Assembly: GCF_948948975.1 (NCBI RefSeq)
Contig: NZ_CARBVX010000008.1
Coordinates: forward strand, 6,663-70,662
DNA length: 64,000 nt
Origin: an uncultured Lactobacillus sp.
GTDB taxonomy: Bacteria; Bacillota; Bacilli; Lactobacillales; Lactobacillaceae
Direction of reading: 5' to 3'
In this document: positions 34,963-41,818 of the stretch, piece by piece
Layout of the letters: each line of letters begins with the position of its first letter
Numbering within the stretch: the first letter of the stretch is position 1
Position numbers and translations under genes: made by a program
Notes under the pieces: generated by a model
Database searches by the model: none
Seen by the model: the letters and a program-made list of their open reading frames with translations, nothing else
What the model was told of the DNA's origin: nothing

Positions 34963-35484
34963 ATGACTGAATATTTTGAAGTTGGAAAGATATTGTCTCC
35001 TCATGGATTAAAAGGAGAAGTTAAGGTAAATGCAACAACTGATTTTCCAGAGGAAAGATTAGCTACAGGAAGTAGATTGTTTATTAAGAATAATAAGCAG
35101 TATGAAGAATTAATTGTAGAAAATACTCGACGCCATAAACAATTTTATTTAGTTAAATTTGAAAAGATTGATGATATTGATCAGGCTGAAAAAATTTGCA
35201 GTAAAGAATTATATGTAGCAGAAACAGATCAACAAGAATTACCTGAAGGTAGTTATTACTTTAAAGATATTTTAAATTGTCCCGTCTATGATGCTGAGAC
35301 TGGAGAAAAGCTAGGAGTATTAGAAAACATTGAAACTCCAGGTGCTAATGATATTTGGGAGATAAAGCCAGAAAAAGGAAAGAGTTTTTGGATTCCAAAT
35401 ATTGAATCAGTAGTTAAAAAAGTTGATCTAGCCAATAAGAGAATAGAAGTAACTTTGCTTGAAGGATTACGAGATGAAAATTAA
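34963..35484 (+). CDS. rimM: 16S rRNA processing protein RimM
   Basis: Assembly factor for the 30S head, binding S19. The 173 residues show MTEYFEVGKILSPHGLKGEVKV at the start, the RimM N-terminal barrel. The middle YFKDILNCPVYDAETGEKLG and IWEIKPEKGKSFWIPNIE mark the PRC barrel. The ribosome binding site (AGAAAGA) is weak. The gene overlaps trmD by 11 bases. It sits in the conserved rpsP-rimM-trmD-rplS block. Confidence 0.95.
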   Translation: MTEYFEVGKILSPHGLKGEVKVNATTDFPEERLATGSRLFIKNNKQYEELIVENTRRHKQFYLVKFEKIDDIDQAEKICSKELYVAETDQQELPEGSYYFKDILNCPVYDAETGEKLGVLENIETPGANDIWEIKPEKGKSFWIPNIESVVKKVDLANKRIEVTLLEGLRDEN

Positions 35485-36196
35485 TGTTTTAACCCTTTTT
35501 CCAGATATGTTTACTCCGTTGCAAGTATCAATGTTAGGAAGAGGTCTAGAAGACAAAAAATGGGAATTAAACTTAGTTAATTTCCGTGACTTTACTAGCG
35601 ACGTACATCATCATGTGGATGATACTCCTTATGGAGGTGGAGCTGGGATGGTACTTCAAATTATGCCAATAAAAAAAGCCCTAGATTCTTTAACTAATAA
35701 AGGAAAGGTAATTATTACAGCTCCACAAGGAAAAACTTTCAATGAAAAAATGGCTCAAGATTGGTCAAAAGAAGAAAATTTAACTTTTATTTGTGGTCAC
35801 TATGAAGGCTTTGATCAGAGAATCTATGACTTGGCTGATGAAACAGTTTCAATTGGTGATTACGTCCTTACTGGTGGAGAATTACCAACAATGAGTATGA
35901 TTGATGCTACCGTTCGTCTCTTACCGGGAATTTTAGGGAATGCTGCTTCTCCAGTAGAAGAAAGTTTTTCACATGGTCTTTTAGAATATCCGCAATATAC
36001 GCGTCCTGCTGATTTTGAAGGTAAGAAAGTCCCTGAAGTATTAACATCGGGTAATCACCAAAAAATTGCTGAGTGGCGTCATAAGGAGGCATTACGAGCA
36101 ACATATCTCTATCGGCCTGATATGTTAGCTGACCGTAAGTTGACAGATGAAGAAAAGAGAATGCTTGAAGAAATTAAAAGTGAAAAAGAGAATTAG
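35474..36196 (+). CDS. trmD: tRNA (guanine-37-N1)-methyltransferase TrmD
   Basis: SPOUT methyltransferase that makes m1G37 in tRNA and so prevents frameshifting. The 240 residues include MKINVLTLFPDMF, the DDTPYGGGAGMVLQ substrate motif, ICGHYEGFDQRI and the SAM knot IGDYVLTGGELPTM. I chose the ATG at 35474 over an upstream TTG at 35459, because GAAGGA lies at the right distance before it and the N-terminus is family-typical. It overlaps the end of rimM. rplS follows but has its own promoter and leader. Confidence 0.96.
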   Translation: MKINVLTLFPDMFTPLQVSMLGRGLEDKKWELNLVNFRDFTSDVHHHVDDTPYGGGAGMVLQIMPIKKALDSLTNKGKVIITAPQGKTFNEKMAQDWSKEENLTFICGHYEGFDQRIYDLADETVSIGDYVLTGGELPTMSMIDATVRLLPGILGNAASPVEESFSHGLLEYPQYTRPADFEGKKVPEVLTSGNHQKIAEWRHKEALRATYLYRPDMLADRKLTDEEKRMLEEIKSEKEN

Positions 36197-36198
36197 TA

Positions 36199-36227
36199 TT
36201 TACAAGTATTTTTCTATTTGGTAAACT
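36199..36227 (+). promoter_or_regulatory. rplS promoter
   Basis: TTTACA (36199-36204), 17 bases, TAAACT (36222-36227), placed immediately after trmD. Transcription would begin near 36234, at the start of the structured leader. Confidence 0.75.
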
Positions 36228-36233
36228 AGTCGT

Positions 36234-36309
36234 TGTGGCATAAGCCACTGATTTATGGGTATTCCGCTGGCACAAGGTGTTGATGAATGCCGTAGAAGGA
36301 GAGAAAATA
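36234..36309 (+). ncRNA. Structured leader of rplS (L19-leader-like)
   Basis: A first hairpin pairs GTGGC (36235-36239) with GCCAC (36244-36248). A second pairs GGTATTC (36258-36264) with GAATGCC (36285-36291, one G-U), enclosing GC-rich sequence. The ribosome binding site follows directly. Position and folding resemble the Firmicute L19 leader by which L19 represses its own synthesis; I have not aligned it to the family model. Confidence 0.5.
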
Positions 36310-36660
36310 ATGGATCCATTAATTCAAGAATTAACTAAAGAACAATTACGCGATGATATGCCTGACTTCCGTGCAGGTGACACTGTTCGTGTTCACGTAC
36401 GTGTTGTAGAAGGTACTCACGAACGTATTCAGATGTTCGAAGGTGTTGTAATTAAGCGTAAGGGTGCTGGTATCAGCGCAACTTACACTGTACGTAAGAT
36501 GTCATCAGGTATTGGTGTTGAACGTACTTTCCCAGTAAATGACCCACGTGTTGCTAAGGTTGAAGTTCTTCGTCACGGTCGTGTACGTCGTGCTAAGCTT
36601 TACTACTTACGTGAACGTCACGGTAAAGCAGCTAGAATTGCTGAAAAGCGTCGCGGTTAA
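36310..36660 (+). CDS. rplS: 50S ribosomal protein L19
   Basis: A 116-residue large-subunit protein at the subunit interface. It shows [34 protein letters not shown] and the C-terminal [19 protein letters not shown], diagnostic for L19. An in-frame region upstream begins 11 codons earlier, but GAAGGAGAG before the ATG at 36310 fixes the start. It has its own promoter and leader, and ends at a strong terminator. Confidence 0.97.
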   Translation: MDPLIQELTKEQLRDDMPDFRAGDTVRVHVRVVEGTHERIQMFEGVVIKRKGAGISATYTVRKMSSGIGVERTFPVNDPRVAKVEVLRHGRVRRAKLYYLRERHGKAARIAEKRRG

Positions 36661-36682
36661 TTCAGTTAATCAAGACAGTATT

Positions 36683-36712
36683 AAGCCATCTCGAAAGAGA
36701 TGGCTTTTTTTA
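36683..36712 (+). terminator. Terminator after rplS
   Basis: AAGCCATCTC (36683-36692), tetraloop GAAA, GAGATGGCTT (36697-36706), followed by T. A strong intrinsic terminator. Confidence 0.93.
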
Positions 36713-36714
36713 TC

Positions 36715-36748
36715 GATAAAAAAAGAGTTTCAAAATAGAAACTCTTTT
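36715..36748 (-). terminator. Terminator of lepB
   Basis: AAAAGAGTTTC (36721-36731) and GAAACTCTTTT (36738-36748) with loop AAAATA. Read on the minus strand the stem is followed by seven T, and it starts 4 bases beyond the lepB stop. Confidence 0.88.
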
Positions 36749-36751
36749 TGT

Positions 36752-37402
36752 TTAATAAAATGTAATGTGATTTAGTGGCCAGTAGCGCAGCTTTACTACT
36801 CCCACAATTTTACTTCGTGGAATTGTTCCAATATAGCGACTGTCTTTAGAAACGCTTCGATGGTCTCCCATTACAAAATATGTATTAGCAGGAACTTTAT
36901 TAGTCTTTTGCATTTCTTTTAGTTGCTTTGAAGTATAAAATTGACGATAATTTTGAGTTTTGGCTAGAGAACTCAGAGTGAAATTTTGTGTATTGGTATA
37001 TTTAGTACCTGAAATCCCGTCTTCTCCATTGTCAATTAATTTTTGACCAGTCTTTAACCATGGTTGACTAAGTTTTTTACCATTAATATAAATTTGATTA
37101 TTTTTACTTACAATGGTATCTCCGGGTAACCCGATTACTCTCTTAATATATACGGCCCCAGGCTCATCAGGCGCATCAACAATTACAATGTCGCCTTCCT
37201 TAATCTTAGCATGTCTAAGAGCAATAACACGATCGTTATTTTCAAAAGTAGGTTGCATTGAAATTCCAGATACAGTTAAGTTGGCAAAAACATATTTATT
37301 TAGTACAAAAAAAATACCAAAAAATATGGCAGCTAGAATTAGTACCTGGAGAATCCACTGACCCCAGCTTTCAGATTGTTCTTGTTTTTTCAATTTTTTC
37401 AC
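36752..37402 (-). CDS. lepB: Signal peptidase I
   Basis: Membrane serine protease that removes signal peptides from secreted proteins. The 216 residues begin with a short cytoplasmic charged segment and one transmembrane helix (about 15-36). The catalytic motif SGISMQPTF contains Ser48, and VYIKRVIGLPGD contains the general-base Lys87. The box GDHRSVSKDSR lies near the C-terminus. The insert between residues 110 and 170 is longer than in short Gram-positive SipS forms. It stands alone, convergent with rplS. Confidence 0.95.
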   Translation of the reverse strand: MKKLKKQEQSESWGQWILQVLILAAIFFGIFFVLNKYVFANLTVSGISMQPTFENNDRVIALRHAKIKEGDIVIVDAPDEPGAVYIKRVIGLPGDTIVSKNNQIYINGKKLSQPWLKTGQKLIDNGEDGISGTKYTNTQNFTLSSLAKTQNYRQFYTSKQLKEMQKTNKVPANTYFVMGDHRSVSKDSRYIGTIPRSKIVGVVKLRYWPLNHITFY

Positions 37403-37588
37403 CTTATTTAATCTATTTCAACATAAAGTGTAACCCTAAATTATCATTTTGTCGATTAAACAAAAAAGATGAAAAATAATTTTAATTTATATAATTAAAT
37501 GCGAGATAAAGGTCTTGAAGAAGTCGAAAATTTTAATTTAGCTTATAATGAAAACAACAAGAACAATCATAAGAAGGGAGTAAAAAAG

Positions 37589-38008
37589 ATGCATGAGTAT
37601 TCAGCTGGTAGTATTGTTTATCGTATTGAAAATAATAAAATAGAATTTTTACTTGTACAAAGTAGACTTAACCGAACTTGGGGCTTTCCGAAAGGGCATC
37701 TCGAGAAGGATGAAAATAATGTACAAGCTGCTCAAAGAGAGGTTTATGAAGAAGTGGGATTAAAGCCAGATTATGATTTTAATTTTGAGGAAAGTATTAC
37801 TTATAAAATTGCCCGAGATCGATTAAAAACTGTAACATTGTTTTTGAGTAAATTTAATCCAGATCAAAAAATAAAGTTACAAAAAAGTGAAATTGGAGAC
37901 TATAAATGGGCAACTTTAGCCGAAGCTAATTCTTGTTTGCATTATGAAGAACTGAAAGAACTATTGAAGAAGGCGCAGGAATATATTGAAAATGAAATAT
38001 CCAGATAA
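37589..38008 (+). CDS. NUDIX hydrolase, probable diadenosine tetraphosphatase
   Basis: A 139-residue NUDIX pyrophosphohydrolase. The box GHLEKDENNVQAAQREVYEE plus VGL matches GX5EX7REUXEEXGU exactly. The start YSAGSIVYRIENNKIEFLLV and overall length resemble bis(5'-nucleosyl)-tetraphosphatases, but the substrate is not certain. An open frame runs 30 codons upstream; AAGGGAG before the ATG at 37589 and family length favour this start. It overlaps the next gene by 17 bases, so the two are co-expressed. Confidence 0.88.
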   Translation: MHEYSAGSIVYRIENNKIEFLLVQSRLNRTWGFPKGHLEKDENNVQAAQREVYEEVGLKPDYDFNFEESITYKIARDRLKTVTLFLSKFNPDQKIKLQKSEIGDYKWATLAEANSCLHYEELKELLKKAQEYIENEISR

Positions 38009-38630
38009 ACTCTTAGCTGAAGTTAAGGAAAGATCAAAGGGGATGAAATTAGAAGGAATAAATTTTGGTGCTGGCCCAGTTCATCCCAAGCTTATGATTG
38101 TAGGAGAAGCGCCAGGAAGAGAAGAGATAGAATCGCTGATTCCTTTTCATGGGGCATCTGGAAAAGAATTAATGAAATCCTTAGCATCAATTGGTCTTAA
38201 ACGAGAAGATGTTTATATAACTAGTGCTGTTAGAAGCCGACCTTACAGTATTAAGCACACATTTAGTAAAAAAGAAAATAAAGAAGTAATCAAATATCCT
38301 AATCGAAAGCCGACTAAAAAGGAAATTTTGGCACATGCACCATTTTTAGATTATGAAATTAACTGTGTTAAACCTAAAATTATTGTAACAGTAGGTACGA
38401 CCGCTCTAACTCGATTACTAGACGATAGATATGAAATAAGTAATGTGCACGGGAAAATTATTGAAAATACCCCAATTTTAGAATTAAACGATAAAAAAGA
38501 TGGTTATATCTGGTCTAAAGAAAAGTATATCGTTGTACCCCAATATCATCCCGCAGCTGTTTTCTATAATAGAAAATTAACCGAAATAATTGCACAGGAC
38601 TGGTTAAATATAAAACCGCTAATTAAATAG
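37992..38630 (+). CDS. Uracil-DNA glycosylase family 4-like protein lacking Fe-S cysteines
   Basis: A 212-residue UDG-superfamily protein. It shows LMIVGEAPGREEIESLIPFHGASGKELMKSL, the motif A and loop of family 4 enzymes, given here in shortened form as GEAPGREE and PFHGASG. The C-terminal motif is QYHPAAVFYNRKL. Family 4 enzymes carry four cysteines binding an iron-sulfur cluster. Here the expected cysteines are missing: VRSRP stands in place of VKCRP, and HAPFL in place of C-P-L. The only Cys is in NCVKPK. The gene overlaps the NUDIX gene by 17 bases. Whether it removes uracil is unproven. Confidence 0.85.
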   Translation: MKYPDKLLAEVKERSKGMKLEGINFGAGPVHPKLMIVGEAPGREEIESLIPFHGASGKELMKSLASIGLKREDVYITSAVRSRPYSIKHTFSKKENKEVIKYPNRKPTKKEILAHAPFLDYEINCVKPKIIVTVGTTALTRLLDDRYEISNVHGKIIENTPILELNDKKDGYIWSKEKYIVVPQYHPAAVFYNRKLTEIIAQDWLNIKPLIK

Positions 38631-38631
38631 C

Positions 38632-38667
38632 AAAAAATGGTAGGAAGTCTCATTCCTACCATTTTTT
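38632..38667. terminator. Bidirectional terminator between the UDG-like gene and lexA
   Basis: AAAAAATGG-TAGGAA (38632-38646), loop GTCTCA, TTCCTA-CCATTTTTT (38653-38667). A perfect 15-bp stem with A and T flanks, serving both convergent genes. Confidence 0.92.
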
Positions 38668-39289
38668 AATCAATATTATTACGATATAAGCCTACAACTT
38701 TACCTAAAATTTGAACCACAGGTAAAATGATTGGATCCATTGTATCGTTTTCAGGCTGCAGACGGTAATAACCGTCTTCTTTGAAAAATCTTTTGACAGT
38801 TGCTTCGTTATCTTCAGTCATAGCGACAACAATTTCACCATTATTAGCACTAGATTGTTTACGAACAATGACATGATCACCATTTAAAATTCCTGCATTA
38901 ATCATTGATTCGCCATGGACACGCAACATGAAAAGCTCGCCAGCGTCATTTTCGAGATCAGGAGGAAGAGGGAAATACTCATCGATGTCCTGAACGGCTA
39001 AGATAGGTTGACCAGCAGTAACTACGCCAACAACAGGAATGTCTTTTGGTTTAATGCCTAGGGCTTCGCGGCCTTTTTCAGTTACTTCGATTGCTCTTGG
39101 TTTAGTAGCATCTTTTAAAATATAGCCTTTCTTTTCTAGGCGTGCTAAGTGACCATGAACAGTTGAAGTAGAAGAAAGATCAACTGCGCTACAGATCTCC
39201 CGTACTGTGGGAGGAAAAGCTCGCTCTTCGACGGTATCGTAAATAAAACGTAAAATTTCTAATTGTTTATTTGCATGTGGTTCAGTCAT
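38666..39289 (-). CDS. lexA: LexA repressor
   Basis: SOS transcriptional repressor that cleaves itself when RecA filaments form. The 207 residues have an N-terminal winged helix (about 1-70) with the recognition helix [12 protein letters not shown]. The C-terminal autoprotease domain has cleavage site TAG (Ala92-Gly93), Ser128 in HGESM and Lys166 in ATVKRF. GGAG precedes the ATG. It is divergent from the ynzC homologue. An operator-like box overlaps its own -35, so it should repress itself. Confidence 0.97.
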   Translation of the reverse strand: MTEPHANKQLEILRFIYDTVEERAFPPTVREICSAVDLSSTSTVHGHLARLEKKGYILKDATKPRAIEVTEKGREALGIKPKDIPVVGVVTAGQPILAVQDIDEYFPLPPDLENDAGELFMLRVHGESMINAGILNGDHVIVRKQSSANNGEIVVAMTEDNEATVKRFFKEDGYYRLQPENDTMDPIILPVVQILGKVVGLYRNNID

Positions 39290-39319
39290 AATTTTTTCTC
39301 CATTTACTTACTTATTAGT

Positions 39320-39348
39320 ATTCTAACAAAAAAATATTATCTCGGCAA
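39320..39348 (-). promoter_or_regulatory. lexA promoter
   Basis: On the minus strand, TTGCCG (39348-39343), 17 bases, TAGAAT (39325-39320) with an extended TGT before it. Confidence 0.65.
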
Positions 39349-39359
39349 ACAGGCGTTCT
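39346..39359 (-). promoter_or_regulatory. LexA operator at lexA
   Basis: AGAACGCCTGTTTG on the minus strand matches the Gram-positive LexA consensus CGAACRNRYGTTYG at 12 of 14 positions. It overlaps the lexA -35. It also lies near -38 relative to the divergent ynzC promoter. Confidence 0.6.
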
Positions 39360-39381
39360 TAGCAGTTGAGTCTTTTTTTAT

Positions 39382-39390
39382 TGGTATAAT
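39382..39390 (+). promoter_or_regulatory. Promoter of the ynzC homologue (extended -10)
   Basis: TGGTATAAT (39382-39390) is an extended -10. A TTGAGT at 39366 is only 13 bases away and is too close to act as the -35. Confidence 0.5.
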
Positions 39391-39426
39391 TAAGGTAAAC
39401 TAACATTGTTTAGTGAGGTGTTTATT

Positions 39427-39675
39427 ATGGATAAAAAAGAAGAAGAAAAATTAATTAAGCGAATCAATGAATTAACAAAAATTAGTAGAGAACGTGAGTT
39501 AACTCCTGATGAGTTAGAAGAACGTAAAAAATTAAGATCTGCTTTTCTAGAAAACTTCCGCGCTGGATTTAGACAACAATTAGAGGATACTGTCGTTATT
39601 GATAAAGATGGTAAAGAAGTAACTTCAGAAAAAGCTAAAGAGGCACAACGTCGTAAAGGATTAAGAAAAGATTAA
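39427..39675 (+). CDS. UPF0291/DUF896 family protein (YnzC-like)
   Basis: An 82-residue charged helical protein of unknown function. The pattern INELTKISRERELTPDELEERKKLR, in two helices, and the FRAGFRQQLEDTVVIDKDGKEV tail match DUF896. AGTGAGGTG precedes the ATG; seven in-frame codons upstream are less likely. In B. subtilis ynzC lies in the yneA-yneB-ynzC operon divergent from lexA. Here yneA and yneB are absent, and this homologue directly follows lexA. Confidence 0.88.
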   Translation: MDKKEEEKLIKRINELTKISRERELTPDELEERKKLRSAFLENFRAGFRQQLEDTVVIDKDGKEVTSEKAKEAQRRKGLRKD

Positions 39676-39683
39676 TAATTTAC

Positions 39684-39712
39684 TTTAAAAAAAACTATTT
39701 TTTTGGTATGCT
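39684..39712 (+). promoter_or_regulatory. Promoter of the yneF homologue
   Basis: TTTAAA (39684-39689), 17 bases, TATGCT (39707-39712) with extended TGG. It lies 35 bases before the yneF-like start. Confidence 0.5.
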
Positions 39713-39747
39713 GAAAAAGTACATTAATTTCTGGAGGTTTTTGGGAA

Positions 39748-39969
39748 ATGAATTTAGGTTTAGCAATTTTTCTTATTATTATCGCATTATTAATCGGTCT
39801 TATTGGCGGATTTTATGGTGCTCGCGCATACATGAAGAAGTATTTCCAAGACAATCCTCCTATTAGTGAAGATATGATTGCAGCTATGATGGCGCAAATG
39901 GGACAAAAACCATCTGCTAAGAAGCTTAATCAAGTTATGAATATGATGAAGCATCAACAACAAAAATAG
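39748..39969 (+). CDS. UPF0154 family membrane protein (YneF-like)
   Basis: A 73-residue protein with one N-terminal membrane helix (about 4-26, MNLGLAIFLIIIALLIGLIG). A YGARAYMKKYFQDNPPISEDM segment follows, then MIAAMMAQMGQKPS and a Met/Gln-rich tail. This is the UPF0154 pattern. The function is unknown. CTGGAGG precedes the ATG. It stays near lexA as in Bacillus. Confidence 0.88.
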   Translation: MNLGLAIFLIIIALLIGLIGGFYGARAYMKKYFQDNPPISEDMIAAMMAQMGQKPSAKKLNQVMNMMKHQQQK

Positions 39970-39996
39970 TAGCTTACTTTACTAATATTTGGTAGT

Positions 39997-40027
39997 AGAC
40001 AGAGGATCATATTCCTCTGTCTTTTTG
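39997..40027 (+). terminator. Terminator after the yneF homologue
   Basis: AGACAGAGGA (39997-40006), loop TCATAT, TCCTCTGTCT (40013-40022), then a T run. It lies 25 bases before the ABC exporter genes. Confidence 0.88.
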
Positions 40028-40051
40028 TATGTGTATGTGGTGGGGTGAAAA

Positions 40052-41818
40052 ATGAATATTTTTAGTAAATTAGGATGGTTTTTTAGGCAAGAAAAGAAAA
40101 GATATATTATTGGTATTAGTTTTTTAGCTTTAACTTCAATTGCCAATTTAGTCCCACCTAGAATTTTGGGACTGATGGCTGACCAGCTAGATAAAGGATC
40201 AATTAGCTGGGGTGAGTATGGTGCATTGATTCTAGCTGTCATTGCTGCAGCAATAGTTTTATATTTATTGCGCTACTTTTGGCGTAAGCAAATTTGGGGT
40301 GGAGCAGCAGAATTAGAAAGACAAATGAGATCCCGCTTATTCAAGCATTTTATGATAATGGATAAAACCTTTTATCAAAGGCACCGCACTGGGGATTTAA
40401 TGGCACATGCGACTAATGATATTAATTCCATTCAAAATGTAGCTGGAGATGGAGTTTTGACTTTAGTTGACTCTTTGGTTACTGGTGGAACTACAATGAT
40501 TGCGATGATTATTTTTACCGATTTTAGATTAACAATTATTGCCCTTTTACCACTTCCTTTTCTTGCTTTAGGTGCTTGGAAGTTAGGAGATAAGCTTCAC
40601 TATAGTTTTGACAAATCACAAGCTGCATTTTCACGTTTAAATAATAAAACACAAGAATCAGTTTCTGGGATTAAAGTATTAAAAGCCTTTGGTGAAAGTG
40701 AGCAGGATTCGGCTGCTTTTAATAAAATGGTAGATGATACTATTCAAATCAATAAGAAAGTTTTTAAATGGGATTCAATGTTTGATCCATTAGGGACATT
40801 AATTATTGGAGCAACTTATGTAATTACGATTATCTATGGTGGACTACTGGTATCAAATCATACGTTATCAGTTGGTCAACTGGTTTCTTTTATTGCCTAT
40901 ATTTCTAATATGGTATGGCCAATGTTTGCAATTGGTTATTTATTTAATATTTTAGAGCGTGGATCAGCCTCTTATGATCGTGTTGAACGTCTATTATATG
41001 AAAAACCTCAAATTACTGATGAAAATGCTGATCAAAGCTTAACAGCTGCAGATATTCAAGGTGATTTAAAATATGAAATTAAATCCTTTGCCTATCCTGA
41101 TGAAAAAGAGATACCAGTTTTGCAAAATATTAATTTTACATTAAAACCAGGACAAACATTAGGATTAGTAGGGAAAGTTGGATCTGGAAAGACCACTATT
41201 ATTGAGCTTTTATTAAGAGAGTTTGATCAATACCAAGGAAAAATAAGCTTAGGGGGTCATGATATTAGAAATATCCCCTTAAAACTACTTTTAAGTGAAA
41301 TTTCGTATGTTCCACAAAATAATTTCTTATTTTCTACCTCTATTGAAAAAAATATTGCTTTTTCTGATGAAAATGTAGAGAAGAATAAAATTGAATCTGC
41401 AGCTCAAAAAAGTGATTTACATGATGATATTTTACAAATGCCAGCTGGGTATAAAACATTGGTGGGTGAAAATGGAGTATCTTTGTCTGGGGGACAAAAA
41501 CAAAGATTGTCAATTGCGCGAGCCTTGTTAAAAGAAAGTCCTATTTTGATATTAGATGATGCTCTTTCAGCGGTAGATGCAAAAACAGAGACCTCTATTT
41601 TGGATTCCCTTAAATCGGAAAGAAAAGGGAAGAAGACTTTAATTGCAGCCCATCGTTTGACCTCAGTAATGGACGCTGATCTTATCTTAGTGCTAAAAGA
41701 GGGTAAGATTGTTGAAAGAGGAAAACATGCTGACCTTTTAGCTCAAAATGGCTGGTATGCTGAAATGTGGCGTAAACAAGAATTACAAGCAAAGGTGGGT
41801 GAAGTAGATGGACAATAA
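40052..41818 (+). CDS. ABC exporter half-transporter, LmrC-like (degenerate ATPase site)
   Basis: A multidrug-exporter subunit of 588 residues with a membrane domain (about 1-310) of six helices and a C-terminal ATPase domain. Walker A VGKVGSGKT lies about 373-381 and signature LSGGQKQR about 479. Walker B reads ILILDDALSAVD, with Asp503 in place of the catalytic Glu. This marks the degenerate half of a heterodimer such as LmrCD or BmrCD. The next gene overlaps by 11 bases and encodes the partner. GGGGTGA precedes the ATG. The substrate is unknown. Confidence 0.9.
   Translation: MNIFSKLGWFFRQEKKRYIIGISFLALTSIANLVPPRILGLMADQLDKGSISWGEYGALILAVIAAAIVLYLLRYFWRKQIWGGAAELERQMRSRLFKHFMIMDKTFYQRHRTGDLMAHATNDINSIQNVAGDGVLTLVDSLVTGGTTMIAMIIFTDFRLTIIALLPLPFLALGAWKLGDKLHYSFDKSQAAFSRLNNKTQESVSGIKVLKAFGESEQDSAAFNKMVDDTIQINKKVFKWDSMFDPLGTLIIGATYVITIIYGGLLVSNHTLSVGQLVSFIAYISNMVWPMFAIGYLFNILERGSASYDRVERLLYEKPQITDENADQSLTAADIQGDLKYEIKSFAYPDEKEIPVLQNINFTLKPGQTLGLVGKVGSGKTTIIELLLREFDQYQGKISLGGHDIRNIPLKLLLSEISYVPQNNFLFSTSIEKNIAFSDENVEKNKIESAAQKSDLHDDILQMPAGYKTLVGENGVSLSGGQKQRLSIARALLKESPILILDDALSAVDAKTETSILDSLKSERKGKKTLIAAHRLTSVMDADLILVLKEGKIVERGKHADLLAQNGWYAEMWRKQELQAKVGEVDGQ

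Noticed and set aside
37499..37588. N-terminal extension of the NUDIX gene
   Set aside because: The 30 extra residues are low complexity and lack family similarity, and a good ribosome binding site precedes the later ATG.
39366..39390. TTGAGT and TATAAT as a complete promoter for the ynzC homologue
   Set aside because: The spacer is only 13 bases; the extended -10 alone is the better call.
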